The notes below the pieces were generated by a model that saw only the letters and a list, made by a program, of their open reading frames with translations, was not told the DNA's origin and searched no databases. A stretch of DNA of 43,974 nucleotides from Sphingobium sp. (GTDB lineage: Bacteria > Pseudomonadota > Alphaproteobacteria > Sphingomonadales > Sphingomonadaceae). Positions 1 through 8,887 of this stretch are shown in pieces (position 1 is the stretch's first letter; every line of letters starts with the position of its first letter). The position numbers and the translations under genes were made by a program. The DNA lies in NCBI GenBank assembly GCA_023266635.1, contig JAHFPU010000002.1:1-43974 (forward strand), read 5' to 3'.

Positions 1-995
1 CGATCGACCTCGCCGATACCGGAATGGATTTCCTCGAACAGCGCCTCCATCCCGGCGATGCGGTCCACCGGCTCGCCGATCGTCAGGACGATCCCCTCGT
101 CGATCGCGCAATAGAAGGTGAGGCTGCCGTCCGCGTTGGCGCTCTGGATGGACCGGACATGATATTCGCCGCCTGCGCGCACCATCGGCGGATGCGCGGC
201 GAAAAATTCCGTGCCCAATGCCTCGCCGGCATGACCGGCAAGCCGCAGATATTCCGCCGCCGCCGGCTCCGCATTGATCTCCGTCACTATGCGTTCGTGC
301 GAAATCGCGCCGGTTATGACCATCTTATGCTCGCCGGGGCTGTAATGCTGCGCCTTGAACACATGCATGGGGCGGGTCGAGGACAGGATCGCCACCACTG
401 CAGCGCGCGGATGAAAGCGCCCGCCTTCGAATATCGCGGTCTGGCGAAAGGCCAGGTCATCGCCGGACGACCCACCGATCAAAGGGATGTCGCCCAGCGC
501 GTCCTGGATCGTCATGGTCAGCAATTCCTCGCGATGGGAAAGCCCATCGACCAGGAACAGAGCGACATGATTGACGCCATCCCCCAGGACATGGCTGTCG
601 CGGTCGGCCTCTGCGGCGAGCGAACGGACCACCTCGCGGGCGCTTGCCGGATCGAAGCTATCGATATCGTCGAAGCAATGGGATGCCATACGAAACCCGT
701 CGGCGGGGAAGCCGATGATCGTCAGACTGTCATGATCGTAGCCCGTATCGGTCAATTCGCCCGAACTGGTGCAACCGATAACCGTCATGCCCTCGCTATG
801 CCGGTTGATGGCGCGCGCCAGACGATCGCGGTCATAGCGTTGCGAGCAGAAGATCATAGCCCCGGCCAATGGCTCGTCGCCCATCGCCGCCATGGCCTCG
901 TTCATCGCCGCGAACGGATCGTCGGCGTGGGAGGACGCAAATCCTATGCCCGCTTTCAGGCCAGCCATTGCTGACGCCATCGGCTTTCTCTCCAT
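1..995 (-). CDS. FIST N/C-domain sensor protein (3' end truncated by window edge)
   Basis: Minus-strand reading gives MERKPMASAMAGLKAGIGFASSHADDPFAAMNEAMAAMGDEPLAGAMIFCSQRYDRDRLARAINRHSEGMTVIGCTSSGELTDTGYDHDSLTIIGFPADG..., typical of FIST-domain proteins (IGCTSSGE motif, later IGGSSGDDLAF). Continues past position 1. Confidence 0.8.
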   Translation of the reverse strand, partial: MERKPMASAMAGLKAGIGFASSHADDPFAAMNEAMAAMGDEPLAGAMIFCSQRYDRDRLARAINRHSEGMTVIGCTSSGELTDTGYDHDSLTIIGFPADGFRMASHCFDDIDSFDPASAREVVRSLAAEADRDSHVLGDGVNHVALFLVDGLSHREELLTMTIQDALGDIPLIGGSSGDDLAFRQTAIFEGGRFHPRAAVVAILSSTRPMHVFKAQHYSPGEHKMVITGAISHERIVTEINAEPAAAEYLRLAGHAGEALGTEFFAAHPPMVRAGGEYHVRSIQSANADGSLTFYCAIDEGIVLTIGEPVDRIAGMEALFEEIHSGIGEVD

Positions 996-1023
996 CGCCC
1001 GCTCCCTGGTGCTTATGACGGCA

Positions 1024-2325
1024 CTATGCACCGGGGTCGGCGTGATTGTCATCCGAAACAAGGCGTTTCTTCGCGCCCTGCATCATCCAATATACGGCCA
1101 CAGCGACCAGTGGCACGGCAAAACCGAGCAGCACCGTGGAGGACAGCGACGGCCAATGTTTCTCCGCCGCCTTAAGCGGGTAGGACAGGAGGCCAACCAG
1201 ATAATAGCTGATCGCCACTACGGACAACCCCTCGACCAGATGCTGCAATTCAAGCTGCATCCGGGCGCTGCGGTCCATCGACGTCAGCAGGCGCGCATTC
1301 TGATTTTCGATATTGGTTTCAATGCGGGCGCGCAGCAGGGCCGTGAACTGGGCCGCGCGTCTGTTCAGCAGCGCCAGCCGATCGGTCAATGCGGCGCAGG
1401 TGCGCACCGCCGGGAACATACGCCTCTCCGTGAAGTCCACCAGCGATGGGTGGCCCGCGATGGGCCTGACATTCAGTTCGACAAGGCGGCTGGCCACTAT
1501 CCGGCCATAGGCGGCTGTCGCACTCATCCGATAGGCGCTGCGGCTGTCGATGGACAGGAGTTCGGCCGAGAGGCGGCTGAGGCTGGCCAGCATGTCGTCG
1601 TCGCGCGCCTGCGATCCCGAAAGCGCCTGCCCCGCTTCATCCAGTGCGGTTTCCAATATGTCGAGGCGACTCCAAACGGCGCGCGCCTCTGGGAGGCCGA
1701 GGAGCGCAAGGTTACGATAATTGCCAAGCTCCTGAAGCCGCTGGACGCAGCGGGCAAGGTCGCCGGGCAGCAAGCCGTTGGCGGCGATCACCATATGGCC
1801 ATAGCCGTCCTGATGGATACGGAAGTCTGTCCAGATGCGCGCGCCACCGGCGACATGGCAGGTGACAAATTGCGGCGGCGCAAAGCCTGCCTGCTCCACG
1901 GCAGCATCCGACTCTTGCTCATTCGCCACGACAATGAGCCGTATCGCGCGAATGACCGCGCCCGGCAGGGATTCCGCCCAGGCGATTACCTCCGCTTGGC
2001 GCGTATCCGCCAACTGGTTCCAACCGATCGGGAGGGCAGTGCTTCCGGTCATCACGATCGTGACCGTGCTTGCCTCGCTATGGCGTTCCCAGGCTATCCG
2101 GATGTCTTCGCCTGCACGTCCCTCGCCATGGCGCGCCCATGCATGCGAATCCCCCGGCATGTCGGCCAGCGCCGCGGCCTCGGCATCGCGATCCGCAGGA
2201 TCGAGTACGCGCACCATCTGAACAATCTGGGCGGGCAAGGTGAAAGCCGGGACCCGGCGGAGCTGCATCTCGCCAACGACCTGCTGGCGAAGCGGATGTT
2301 CCCGGAACCGGCGGCCGGTCGCCAT
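1024..2325 (-). CDS. DUF3422 family membrane-anchored protein
   Basis: Minus ORF; start chosen at MATGRRFREHPLRQQVVGEMQLRRVP (ATG 2325, AGGA 5 nt upstream). REHPLRQ N-terminus and two C-terminal hydrophobic segments fit DUF3422. Confidence 0.8.
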   Translation of the reverse strand: MATGRRFREHPLRQQVVGEMQLRRVPAFTLPAQIVQMVRVLDPADRDAEAAALADMPGDSHAWARHGEGRAGEDIRIAWERHSEASTVTIVMTGSTALPIGWNQLADTRQAEVIAWAESLPGAVIRAIRLIVVANEQESDAAVEQAGFAPPQFVTCHVAGGARIWTDFRIHQDGYGHMVIAANGLLPGDLARCVQRLQELGNYRNLALLGLPEARAVWSRLDILETALDEAGQALSGSQARDDDMLASLSRLSAELLSIDSRSAYRMSATAAYGRIVASRLVELNVRPIAGHPSLVDFTERRMFPAVRTCAALTDRLALLNRRAAQFTALLRARIETNIENQNARLLTSMDRSARMQLELQHLVEGLSVVAISYYLVGLLSYPLKAAEKHWPSLSSTVLLGFAVPLVAVAVYWMMQGAKKRLVSDDNHADPGA

Positions 2326-2338
2326 GTCGTCCTGCCGG

Positions 2339-2731
2339 CTATGCACCCCTGGGTGGTTCCCCGGCTGCCTCAAGGACCGCCGCTTCCTCATCGGTGAAGA
2401 TGCGCGAACGCACGATGAAGCGGAACCCCTCTGGGCTTTCCAGCGACATGCCTGCGCCTCGGCCCGGTACGACATCGATCGTCACCTGCGTGTGCCGCCA
2501 ATATTCGAACTGCGCGGCCCCGATCCACACGGGTATGCCGTCCGCGACATAGCCCAGAAGCACGTCCTGCGCTCCGACCTTGAACTCCCCGCGCGGAAAG
2601 CACATCGGCGCCGATCCGTCGCAGCAACCGCCGGACTGATGGAACATCAGCAGCCCATGCCGCTCGGTCAACCGCGCCATCAGGGCGTCGGCGTCCGGCG
2701 TGGACAGGATTCGCGCGGGCAAAACGGTCAT
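2339..2731 (-). CDS. DUF779 domain-containing protein
   Basis: 130 aa, LMFHQSGGCCDGSAPMCFPRGEF...DVLLGYVADGIPVWIGAAQFEYWRHTQVTIDVVPGRGAGMSLESPEGFRFIVRSRIFT; typical DUF779, next to an aldehyde dehydrogenase. Confidence 0.85.
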   Translation of the reverse strand: MTVLPARILSTPDADALMARLTERHGLLMFHQSGGCCDGSAPMCFPRGEFKVGAQDVLLGYVADGIPVWIGAAQFEYWRHTQVTIDVVPGRGAGMSLESPEGFRFIVRSRIFTDEEAAVLEAAGEPPRGA

Positions 2732-2837
2732 CGGCTTGCTCCCTGGACAAAAGTGGCGGGCATCCGGGTAGGATGCCCGCCGTTGGTGCGACGCGTGACG
2801 AAGGGGAGAGACCTGCGCCGCACTCGGGAAGGCCGTA

Positions 2838-4358
2838 TCAGAAGAAGCCCAACGCCTTCGGGCTGTAGCTGACCAGCAGATTCTTGGTCTGCTGATAATG
2901 GTCCAGCATCATCTTGTGGTTTTCACGCCCGATGCCCGACTGCTTATAGCCGCCGAACGCCGCATGGGCGGGATAGGCGTGATAGCAGTTCGTCCACACG
3001 CGACCGGCCTGAATGCCGCGACCCATGCGATAGGCGCGAGTCCCGTCGCGCGTCCATACGCCGGCGCCCAGGCCATAGAGTGTGTCGTTGGCGATCGCGA
3101 GCGCGTCCGCCTCATCCTTGAAGGTTGTTACGGCCAGCACGGGGCCGAAAATCTCCTCCTGGAAGATGCGCATCTTATTGTGCCCTTCGAGCACCGTCGG
3201 GGTCACATAATAGCCCTTGCCCAGTTCGCCCTCATGCATGGCCCGTTCACCGCCGGTCAGCACTTTCGCGCCCTCGGCCCGACCGATGTCGATATAGGAC
3301 AGGATCTTCTCGAGCTGATCGTTCGACGCCTGCGCGCCAATCATGGTCGAAGGATCGAGCGGGCTGCCCTGCTTGATCGCCTTCACCCGCGCGATCGCGC
3401 GCTCGATGAACTTCTCGTAGATGCTTTCCTGCACCAGCGCGCGGCTGGGGCAGGTGCAGACCTCACCCTGATTCAGGGCGAACATCGCGAAGCCCTCAAG
3501 GCACTTGTCGAAATAATCGTCGTCGGCGTCCATGACGTCGGCGAAGAAGATGTTCGGCGACTTGCCGCCCAGTTCCAGCGTGACCGGAATCAGGTTCTCG
3601 CTGGCATATTGCATGATCAGGCGACCGGTCGTGGTCTCGCCGGTGAAGGCGATCTTGCTGATCCGCTTGTTGCTGGCGAGCGGCTTGCCCGCCTCGACGC
3701 CGAAACCGTTCACAATGTTGAGGACACCGGCAGGCAGCAGGTCGCCGATGATCTCTGCCAATACCAAAATCGACATCGGCGTCTGTTCTGCGGGCTTAAG
3801 CACCACGCAGTTGCCGGCGGCAAGTGCTGGAGCCAGCTTCCACACCGCCATCAGGATCGGGAAGTTCCAGGGGATGATCTGACCGACGACACCCAGTGGC
3901 TCGTGGAAATGATAGGCGATCGTGTCATGATCTATTTCGCTGATCGATCCTTCCTGCGCACGGGCGCAGCCGGCGAAGTAGCGGAAATGGTCGATGGCAA
4001 GGGGGATATCGGCGTGCGTCGTCTCACGGATCGGTTTGCCATTGTCGATCGTCTCGGCCATGGCGATGAGGTCGAGATTGGCCTCCATGCGATCGGCCAT
4101 CTTCAGCAGGATGTTGGATCGGTCGGTCGACGACATCTTGCCCCAGGCGTCCTTCGCCTTGTGCGCAGCATCCAGCGCCAGTTCGATATCGGCGGCGGTT
4201 CCGCGCGCGACCTTGCACACGACCTGACCGGTCACAGGCGAGATATTGTCGAAATATTCGCCTTGCGCCGGCGCCGTCCACTGGCCCCCGATATAGTTTT
4301 CATACTGGTCGCGGATCAGGGTTTTCCCTGCGAATTTCTCCAGCGCCTGTTGCAGCAT
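2838..4358 (-). CDS. NAD-dependent aldehyde dehydrogenase
   Basis: Long ORF with ALDH motifs ([24 protein letters not shown]-type [35 protein letters not shown]). Start at [12 protein letters not shown] (4358). Confidence 0.93.
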   Translation of the reverse strand: MLQQALEKFAGKTLIRDQYENYIGGQWTAPAQGEYFDNISPVTGQVVCKVARGTAADIELALDAAHKAKDAWGKMSSTDRSNILLKMADRMEANLDLIAMAETIDNGKPIRETTHADIPLAIDHFRYFAGCARAQEGSISEIDHDTIAYHFHEPLGVVGQIIPWNFPILMAVWKLAPALAAGNCVVLKPAEQTPMSILVLAEIIGDLLPAGVLNIVNGFGVEAGKPLASNKRISKIAFTGETTTGRLIMQYASENLIPVTLELGGKSPNIFFADVMDADDDYFDKCLEGFAMFALNQGEVCTCPSRALVQESIYEKFIERAIARVKAIKQGSPLDPSTMIGAQASNDQLEKILSYIDIGRAEGAKVLTGGERAMHEGELGKGYYVTPTVLEGHNKMRIFQEEIFGPVLAVTTFKDEADALAIANDTLYGLGAGVWTRDGTRAYRMGRGIQAGRVWTNCYHAYPAHAAFGGYKQSGIGRENHKMMLDHYQQTKNLLVSYSPKALGFF

Positions 4359-4431
4359 CGTCTTGTCTCCTGCGTCGATATTGGAATCGGAATTCAAGCA
4401 CACAGGATGGCGATGCAGCGCAAAGGCGCAA

Positions 4432-4452
4432 TTGGACCTTAGGTCGATCCAA
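4432..4452. promoter_or_regulatory. Nested inverted repeat upstream of aldehyde dehydrogenase
   Basis: GACCT-T-AGGTC (4435-4445) nested within TTGGA...TCCAA (4432-4436/4448-4452). Confidence 0.3.
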
Positions 4453-4540
4453 GGCGGGTCAAAGCCTTCGCGCCATGCGATAATTTGTTGGGCGCTCCCC
4501 GCTTACCGAATGGATGGGGGGCAGAGATTATTCCGTCTAA

Positions 4541-4980
4541 TGTTACGTCTAGGTGTTTCTTTTATCATATTAGATTATTCAATCTCAATTATGAGATCGA
4601 CATGTAGCGAATTTTACATGGATCTTGTCGATATATGAAAAATTCGGATCCAAAAATTGTGCTGTCATACGATTGAAAAAATTCATATTTTATACCGAAA
4701 ATTATGTCGTTATCAGTTATTCGAGATGAATTCTGTCCTTTGACAATATGTAATTATTTAATAAATTTTCATCTTTGATGAATGATGAAATAAACCTCTC
4801 GAACACTGATGGTAATCGTAATATATTAGGATTAAATACATCGATTGATTTTCTTAGCAAGATTCCATTGGGCATCCGGAATGGAATTGCAGTTGATCCA
4901 GCGGATCAAATTCGATTGACACAATGTCACGTGCGTAGAGTTTATCCAAATTGCCGGTTTACATTATTTTAATTAGGTTC
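4541..4980. other. AT-rich intergenic island upstream of mucR-like gene
   Basis: Sharp local composition change; e.g. 4681-4740 has 17 G/C of 60, while flanking coding DNA is clearly GC-rich. Contains palindromes ATCTCA-ATTA-TGAGAT (4582-4597), AGATT-ATTC-AATCT (4572-4585), TGACA-CAA-TGTCA (4917-4929). Confidence 0.8.
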
Positions 4981-5026
4981 GATGAAGGCGCCAACACGCA
5001 TGACGCAAATGAAAAGGACAATCTGC

Positions 5027-5800
5027 ATGTCGGAAACTGAACAAGACGGTATTACCTCGCTCACGGTGCAGTTGTTGAGCGCCTATCTCGCGAACAACAC
5101 CGTCGCCAGCGAAGACCTCGCCGGACTGATCCAGTCCACGCGGAACGCATTGGCGAGTGAAGCGGATAAGGAAGAACCCGCCGCGCCGGTTTTCACGGCC
5201 GCAACCACCGTCCGCAAAAGCCTGGCATCGCGTGATCACATCATCAGCATGATCGACGGCAAGCCCTACAAAACGCTGAAGCGTCACCTGACGACGAACG
5301 GCCTCACGCCTGCCGAGTATCGCGAGCGCTATAATCTTGCGAAGGATTATCCGCTGGTAGCGCCAGCCTATTCCGATCAGCGCCGCGAAACCGCAGCGCG
5401 CATCGGCCTGGGCCGCAAGCCGAAGGCCGCCTCTGCCACCGAAAAGCCAGCAGCGCCAAAGGCGCCGCGCAAAAAGGCCGTAAGCAAGCCCAAGGCGACG
5501 GAAAGCACCCCGGCGTCGGTCGCGCCCACCGCTCCGGCCTCAGCAGCCGACATCGTCATTCCGGCGAAAGCATCCAAGACGGCAACCGCTCCGAAAAAGC
5601 CGCGCGCGCCGAAGGCTGCAAAGCCGGCAAAAGCTCCGCGCGCCAGCAAGAATGGCGCGGCAACCGATGGCGCGCCGAAGCCCGCGACTACGCGTAAGCC
5701 CCGCGCAGCGAAGGTAGAAACCCCGGCTGCGGCGAGCGGCGAAGCCAAGCCCAAAAAGCTGGGCGCGCGTTTTGCAAAGGCCGATCCTGTCGAGAGCTGA
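5027..5800 (+). CDS. MucR/Ros family transcriptional regulator with Lys/Ala/Pro-rich C-terminal tail
   Basis: SLTVQLLSAYLANNTVASEDLAGLIQSTRNAL...VRKSLASRDHIISMIDGKPYKTLKRHLTTNGLTPAEYRERYNLAKDYPLVAPAYSDQRRETAARIGLGRK = MucR core; followed by about 130 aa of KAPRKKAVSKPKA...KPRAPKAAKPAKAPRASK. ATG at 5027 with AAAGGA upstream. Confidence 0.88.
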   Translation: MSETEQDGITSLTVQLLSAYLANNTVASEDLAGLIQSTRNALASEADKEEPAAPVFTAATTVRKSLASRDHIISMIDGKPYKTLKRHLTTNGLTPAEYRERYNLAKDYPLVAPAYSDQRRETAARIGLGRKPKAASATEKPAAPKAPRKKAVSKPKATESTPASVAPTAPASAADIVIPAKASKTATAPKKPRAPKAAKPAKAPRASKNGAATDGAPKPATTRKPRAAKVETPAAASGEAKPKKLGARFAKADPVES

Positions 5801-5815
5801 GACGGGTCTGAAACT

Positions 5816-5855
5816 GCCGGTTTGATGAACGGGTGAAAGTCCGCATCAAACCGGC
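5816..5855. terminator. Hairpin between convergent mucR-like and maoC genes
   Basis: Perfect 12-bp arms GCCGGTTTGATG (5816-5827) / CATCAAACCGGC (5844-5855), 16-nt loop; lies between the two convergent 3' ends. Confidence 0.6.
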
Positions 5856-5877
5856 GTCCCATTGCACGATGAGATAG

Positions 5878-6327
5878 TCACGCCGACTTCTTGATCAGCG
5901 CCATTCGCAGGCACTGGCAGACGATCTCGTCGCGCTGGTTCAGCAGGCGATGAATGAAAGTCACGATCCCGGCCTCCGGTCGCGAGCGGCTTTCCTTAAG
6001 GTCGACGACGTCGCTTTCGGCGCGCATCGTGTCGCCGATGAATACGGGCTTAGGCATCACCAGCTTGTCATAGCCGAGATTAGCCACAAGTGTCCCGAGC
6101 GTCGTATCGCCCACTGAGAGGCCCACCATCAGCGCGAAAGTGAAGGTGCCGTTGACGAGGATCTGCCCGAACTCGCTCGCCTTCGCCGCCTCAACGTCGA
6201 TGTGCAGCGGTTGCGGATTATGCGTCATCGTGGAGAACAGCAAATTGTCCGTCTCCGTGACGGAGCGGCGGATGTCGTGGACCAGCGTCTCGCCGATCAC
6301 CCATTGATCGAAATATTTGCCCGACAT
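5878..6327 (-). CDS. MaoC family (R)-hydratase/dehydratase
   Basis: MSGKYFDQWVIGETLVHDIRRSVTETDNLLFSTMTHNPQPLHIDVEAAKASEFGQILVNGTFTFALMVGLSV: hot-dog MaoC signature. Confidence 0.85.
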   Translation of the reverse strand: MSGKYFDQWVIGETLVHDIRRSVTETDNLLFSTMTHNPQPLHIDVEAAKASEFGQILVNGTFTFALMVGLSVGDTTLGTLVANLGYDKLVMPKPVFIGDTMRAESDVVDLKESRSRPEAGIVTFIHRLLNQRDEIVCQCLRMALIKKSA

Positions 6328-6472
6328 ATGATCGACTTCCTTTTCGCTTCCCACTTTTCCCGCGAAACTCGACATATCCTGACGTGCGGGCGCATTTATA
6401 TTTCCTACTCGCCCGATGCATCCTGCCGATCCGCCATGGCATGAAAGGAGGCCTGTAGGACAGTGCCAGAAA

Positions 6473-8410
6473 CTATTCCGCCGGGTCGATCCGCACCAGC
6501 AACGCTTCCACCTGAACCTGCGCGCCGGCGACGGCATTGAGTTCCGCCACCGTGCCGTCAAAAGGCGCGGTCAGCGAATGCTCCATCTTCATGGCCTCCA
6601 GCGTGACGAGCTTCTGACCCTTTACCACTGTGTCGCCCGCCACGACATCAACCGCGATGATGCGGCCGGGCATGGGGGAGAGGATCGCGCCGTCGGAGAC
6701 GGCTGCGGAGCCAGTGCCAGTCGGGCGAGCGCGGACGAAAAGGAAGCTCTCGCCCATGTCAGTAACAAGTACGCGATCGTCAGCGATAATCGTTGAGAAA
6801 AGAGAGTTCTGCACCCCTCCTTTCTCGACTACGAAGGTTTCACCTTCATGGGTTAGAGCAACGCGTATGCGGGGCGGTGCCGCCATACGGAAACCGGCGA
6901 GCGAGCGCCACACGGAACCCGCTGTAGGAACAGGCGGTCGGCGCGGCTCATATCGCCACAGTTGGACAGAAGCTCCATCCCCCATTTCATCATGAAGAAC
7001 TGCCAGTGCTGCCGTTCTGACAACATCTTCTGAAGGTTGAGCAGAGCCGATCAATTCATGCTCGTGACGGGCAATAAAGCCCGTATCTATGTCGGCCGAC
7101 AGAAAGTCTGCATGGGAGAGTGCGCGCGCGAGGAAAGCCGCGTTGGTTTTGACCGGCGCTATAATGGTGTTGCGACATGCGTTGGCCAGCCCGTAAGCAG
7201 CTCGTTCGCGAGTCCTGGCATGTTCGACAACTTTGGCAATCATTGGATCATAAAAGGGCGAAATATCGCTTCCGCCTTCCACGCCTGTCTCAATGCGAAC
7301 CAAATGGCTTTCGCCAATAGTGAAGAAGTCGAGCCTTCCTATGCTCGGCAAAAACCCTTTCGCCGGGTCCTCCGCATAGAGCCGCGCTTCCATTGCCCAG
7401 CCATTGATCGCTAATTCGTCCTGCCGCTTCGGTAAAGGCTCCCCGCTCGCGACACGCAACTGCCATTCGACCAGATCCTGCCCGGTAATCTCTTCCGTCA
7501 CAGGATGTTCGACCTGCAGGCGCGTATTCATTTCCATGAACCAGATGCGGTCGGCGCGTAGTCCTTCCGATCCGTCGGCGATGAATTCGATGGTGCCCGC
7601 GCCGACATAGTCGACCGCCTTGGCTGCACGCACCGCCGCCTGGCAAATGGCTTCCCTCGTCGCTTCATCCATACCCGGCGCAGGCGCTTCCTCTATCACC
7701 TTCTGGTGGCGGCGCTGGAGCGAACAGTCGCGCTCGAACAGATGCACGACATTGCCGTGCGTATCGCCGAACACCTGCACCTCGATATGGCGCGGGTTGG
7801 TGACCCATTTTTCCAGCAGCACATGATCGTTGCCGAAACTCGACGTCGCCTCGCGCTGACATGAGGCGAGGGCATCGAGAAAGTCGGCTTCCGCATCGAC
7901 CTTGCGCATCCCTTTGCCGCCGCCGCCTGCGACGGCCTTGATCAGAACGGGATAGCCGATGGCGTCGGCTTCCGCCTTCAGACGCTCTGGACTCTGATCA
8001 TCACCAAGATAGCCTGGCGTCGTCGGCACGCCGGCATTCTGCATCAGTGTCTTGGCGGCGTCCTTCAGGCCCATCGCCGTAATCGATGAAGGATTGGGGC
8101 CGACCCAGATAAGGCCCGCGTCAATCACCGCCTGCGCGAATTCGGCATTTTCCGACAGGAAACCATAGCCTGGATGGATCGCCTGCGCGCAGGTCGCCTT
8201 GGCGGCGGCGATGATCTTCTCGCCCACCAGATAGCTTTCGCGCACGGGTGAAGGACCGATATGCACCGCTTCATCGGCCTGCCGCACATGCAGCGCTTTG
8301 GCGTCCGCGTCGGAATAAACCGCGACGGTGCGGATGCCGAGCCTGCGTGCTGTGCGGATGATCCGGCAGGCGATCTCGCCACGGTTCGCGATGAGAAGGG
8401 ACTGGATCAT
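6473..8410 (-). CDS. mccA: Acyl-CoA (probably methylcrotonyl-CoA) carboxylase biotin-containing alpha subunit
   Basis: Biotin carboxylase N-terminus (IQSLLIANRGEIACRIIRTARRLGI), AAVAGGGGKGMR, and C-terminal biotinyl site VTLEAMKMEHSL; beside mccB and ivd. Confidence 0.88.
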   Translation of the reverse strand: MIQSLLIANRGEIACRIIRTARRLGIRTVAVYSDADAKALHVRQADEAVHIGPSPVRESYLVGEKIIAAAKATCAQAIHPGYGFLSENAEFAQAVIDAGLIWVGPNPSSITAMGLKDAAKTLMQNAGVPTTPGYLGDDQSPERLKAEADAIGYPVLIKAVAGGGGKGMRKVDAEADFLDALASCQREATSSFGNDHVLLEKWVTNPRHIEVQVFGDTHGNVVHLFERDCSLQRRHQKVIEEAPAPGMDEATREAICQAAVRAAKAVDYVGAGTIEFIADGSEGLRADRIWFMEMNTRLQVEHPVTEEITGQDLVEWQLRVASGEPLPKRQDELAINGWAMEARLYAEDPAKGFLPSIGRLDFFTIGESHLVRIETGVEGGSDISPFYDPMIAKVVEHARTRERAAYGLANACRNTIIAPVKTNAAFLARALSHADFLSADIDTGFIARHEHELIGSAQPSEDVVRTAALAVLHDEMGDGASVQLWRYEPRRPPVPTAGSVWRSLAGFRMAAPPRIRVALTHEGETFVVEKGGVQNSLFSTIIADDRVLVTDMGESFLFVRARPTGTGSAAVSDGAILSPMPGRIIAVDVVAGDTVVKGQKLVTLEAMKMEHSLTAPFDGTVAELNAVAGAQVQVEALLVRIDPAE

Positions 8411-8877
8411 TTGCCGTCACATCCCGTGGTGCGCGAGGAGAAGGTGAGGTTCATCACCTTCCACGCGCCGCCTTCGCGGATCAGGTCGAAATGATCGACG
8501 CCGCAATTGGTCACCTTCCCGGCGACACTAACGTCATAGGACGCCCAGACCATGGCAATGTCACCGTCAATGTCGATGGCCGGGTCCCAGATGCGTTCCT
8601 GAAAACCGGAGCCGGGCTTGATGCGCTCGGCGAACTTCGTCCAGCTTTCCTGGCGCAGGTCCTGTGCGCCATCGCGGCGCGGGCCTATGGCGCTTACCCG
8701 GCCTTCCGGATAGACTTGGCGCAGCATTGCTGCCGCATCGCCATTCTCAAAGGAAGCAAACAGGGCGTTGATCGGCGCAAGCACGGCCGTTTCCGCGCTG
8801 GTGTCCAGCGGCACCGGATTAGCCGGCGGCAATTTGTCGCCCTGCGCTACTGCGAGGAGCATCAAAAGAAGGATCAT
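8407..8877 (-). CDS. NTF2-like/SnoaL-type exported protein
   Basis: MILLLMLLAVAQGDKLPPANP...INALFASFENGDAAAMLRQVYPEGRVSAIG...WASYDVSVAGKVTNCGVDHFDLIREGGAWKVMNLTFS; stop overlaps mccA start by 4 nt. Confidence 0.7.
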   Translation of the reverse strand: MILLLMLLAVAQGDKLPPANPVPLDTSAETAVLAPINALFASFENGDAAAMLRQVYPEGRVSAIGPRRDGAQDLRQESWTKFAERIKPGSGFQERIWDPAIDIDGDIAMVWASYDVSVAGKVTNCGVDHFDLIREGGAWKVMNLTFSSRTTGCDGK

Positions 8878-8887
8878 CGTTAACTCC

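Noticed and set aside
24-974. Plus-strand 316-aa ORF and many other long ORFs antisense to genes (e.g. 892-2397, 2898-4442, 28653-31763)
   Set aside because: The opposite strand carries recognisable protein families at the same coordinates; long antisense ORFs are expected in high-GC DNA, and the plus translations are His/Arg/Gln-rich without family motifs.
4775-4972. 65-aa ORF in the AT-rich island
   Set aside because: No recognisable family and no clear RBS; it overlaps promoter-like and palindromic motifs, so I treat it as non-coding.
5440-5790. Alanine/lysine-rich tail as a possible tandem DNA repeat
   Set aside because: Repetition is at the amino-acid level with varied codons; no exact tandem DNA unit, so listed as a protein feature rather than a DNA repeat.
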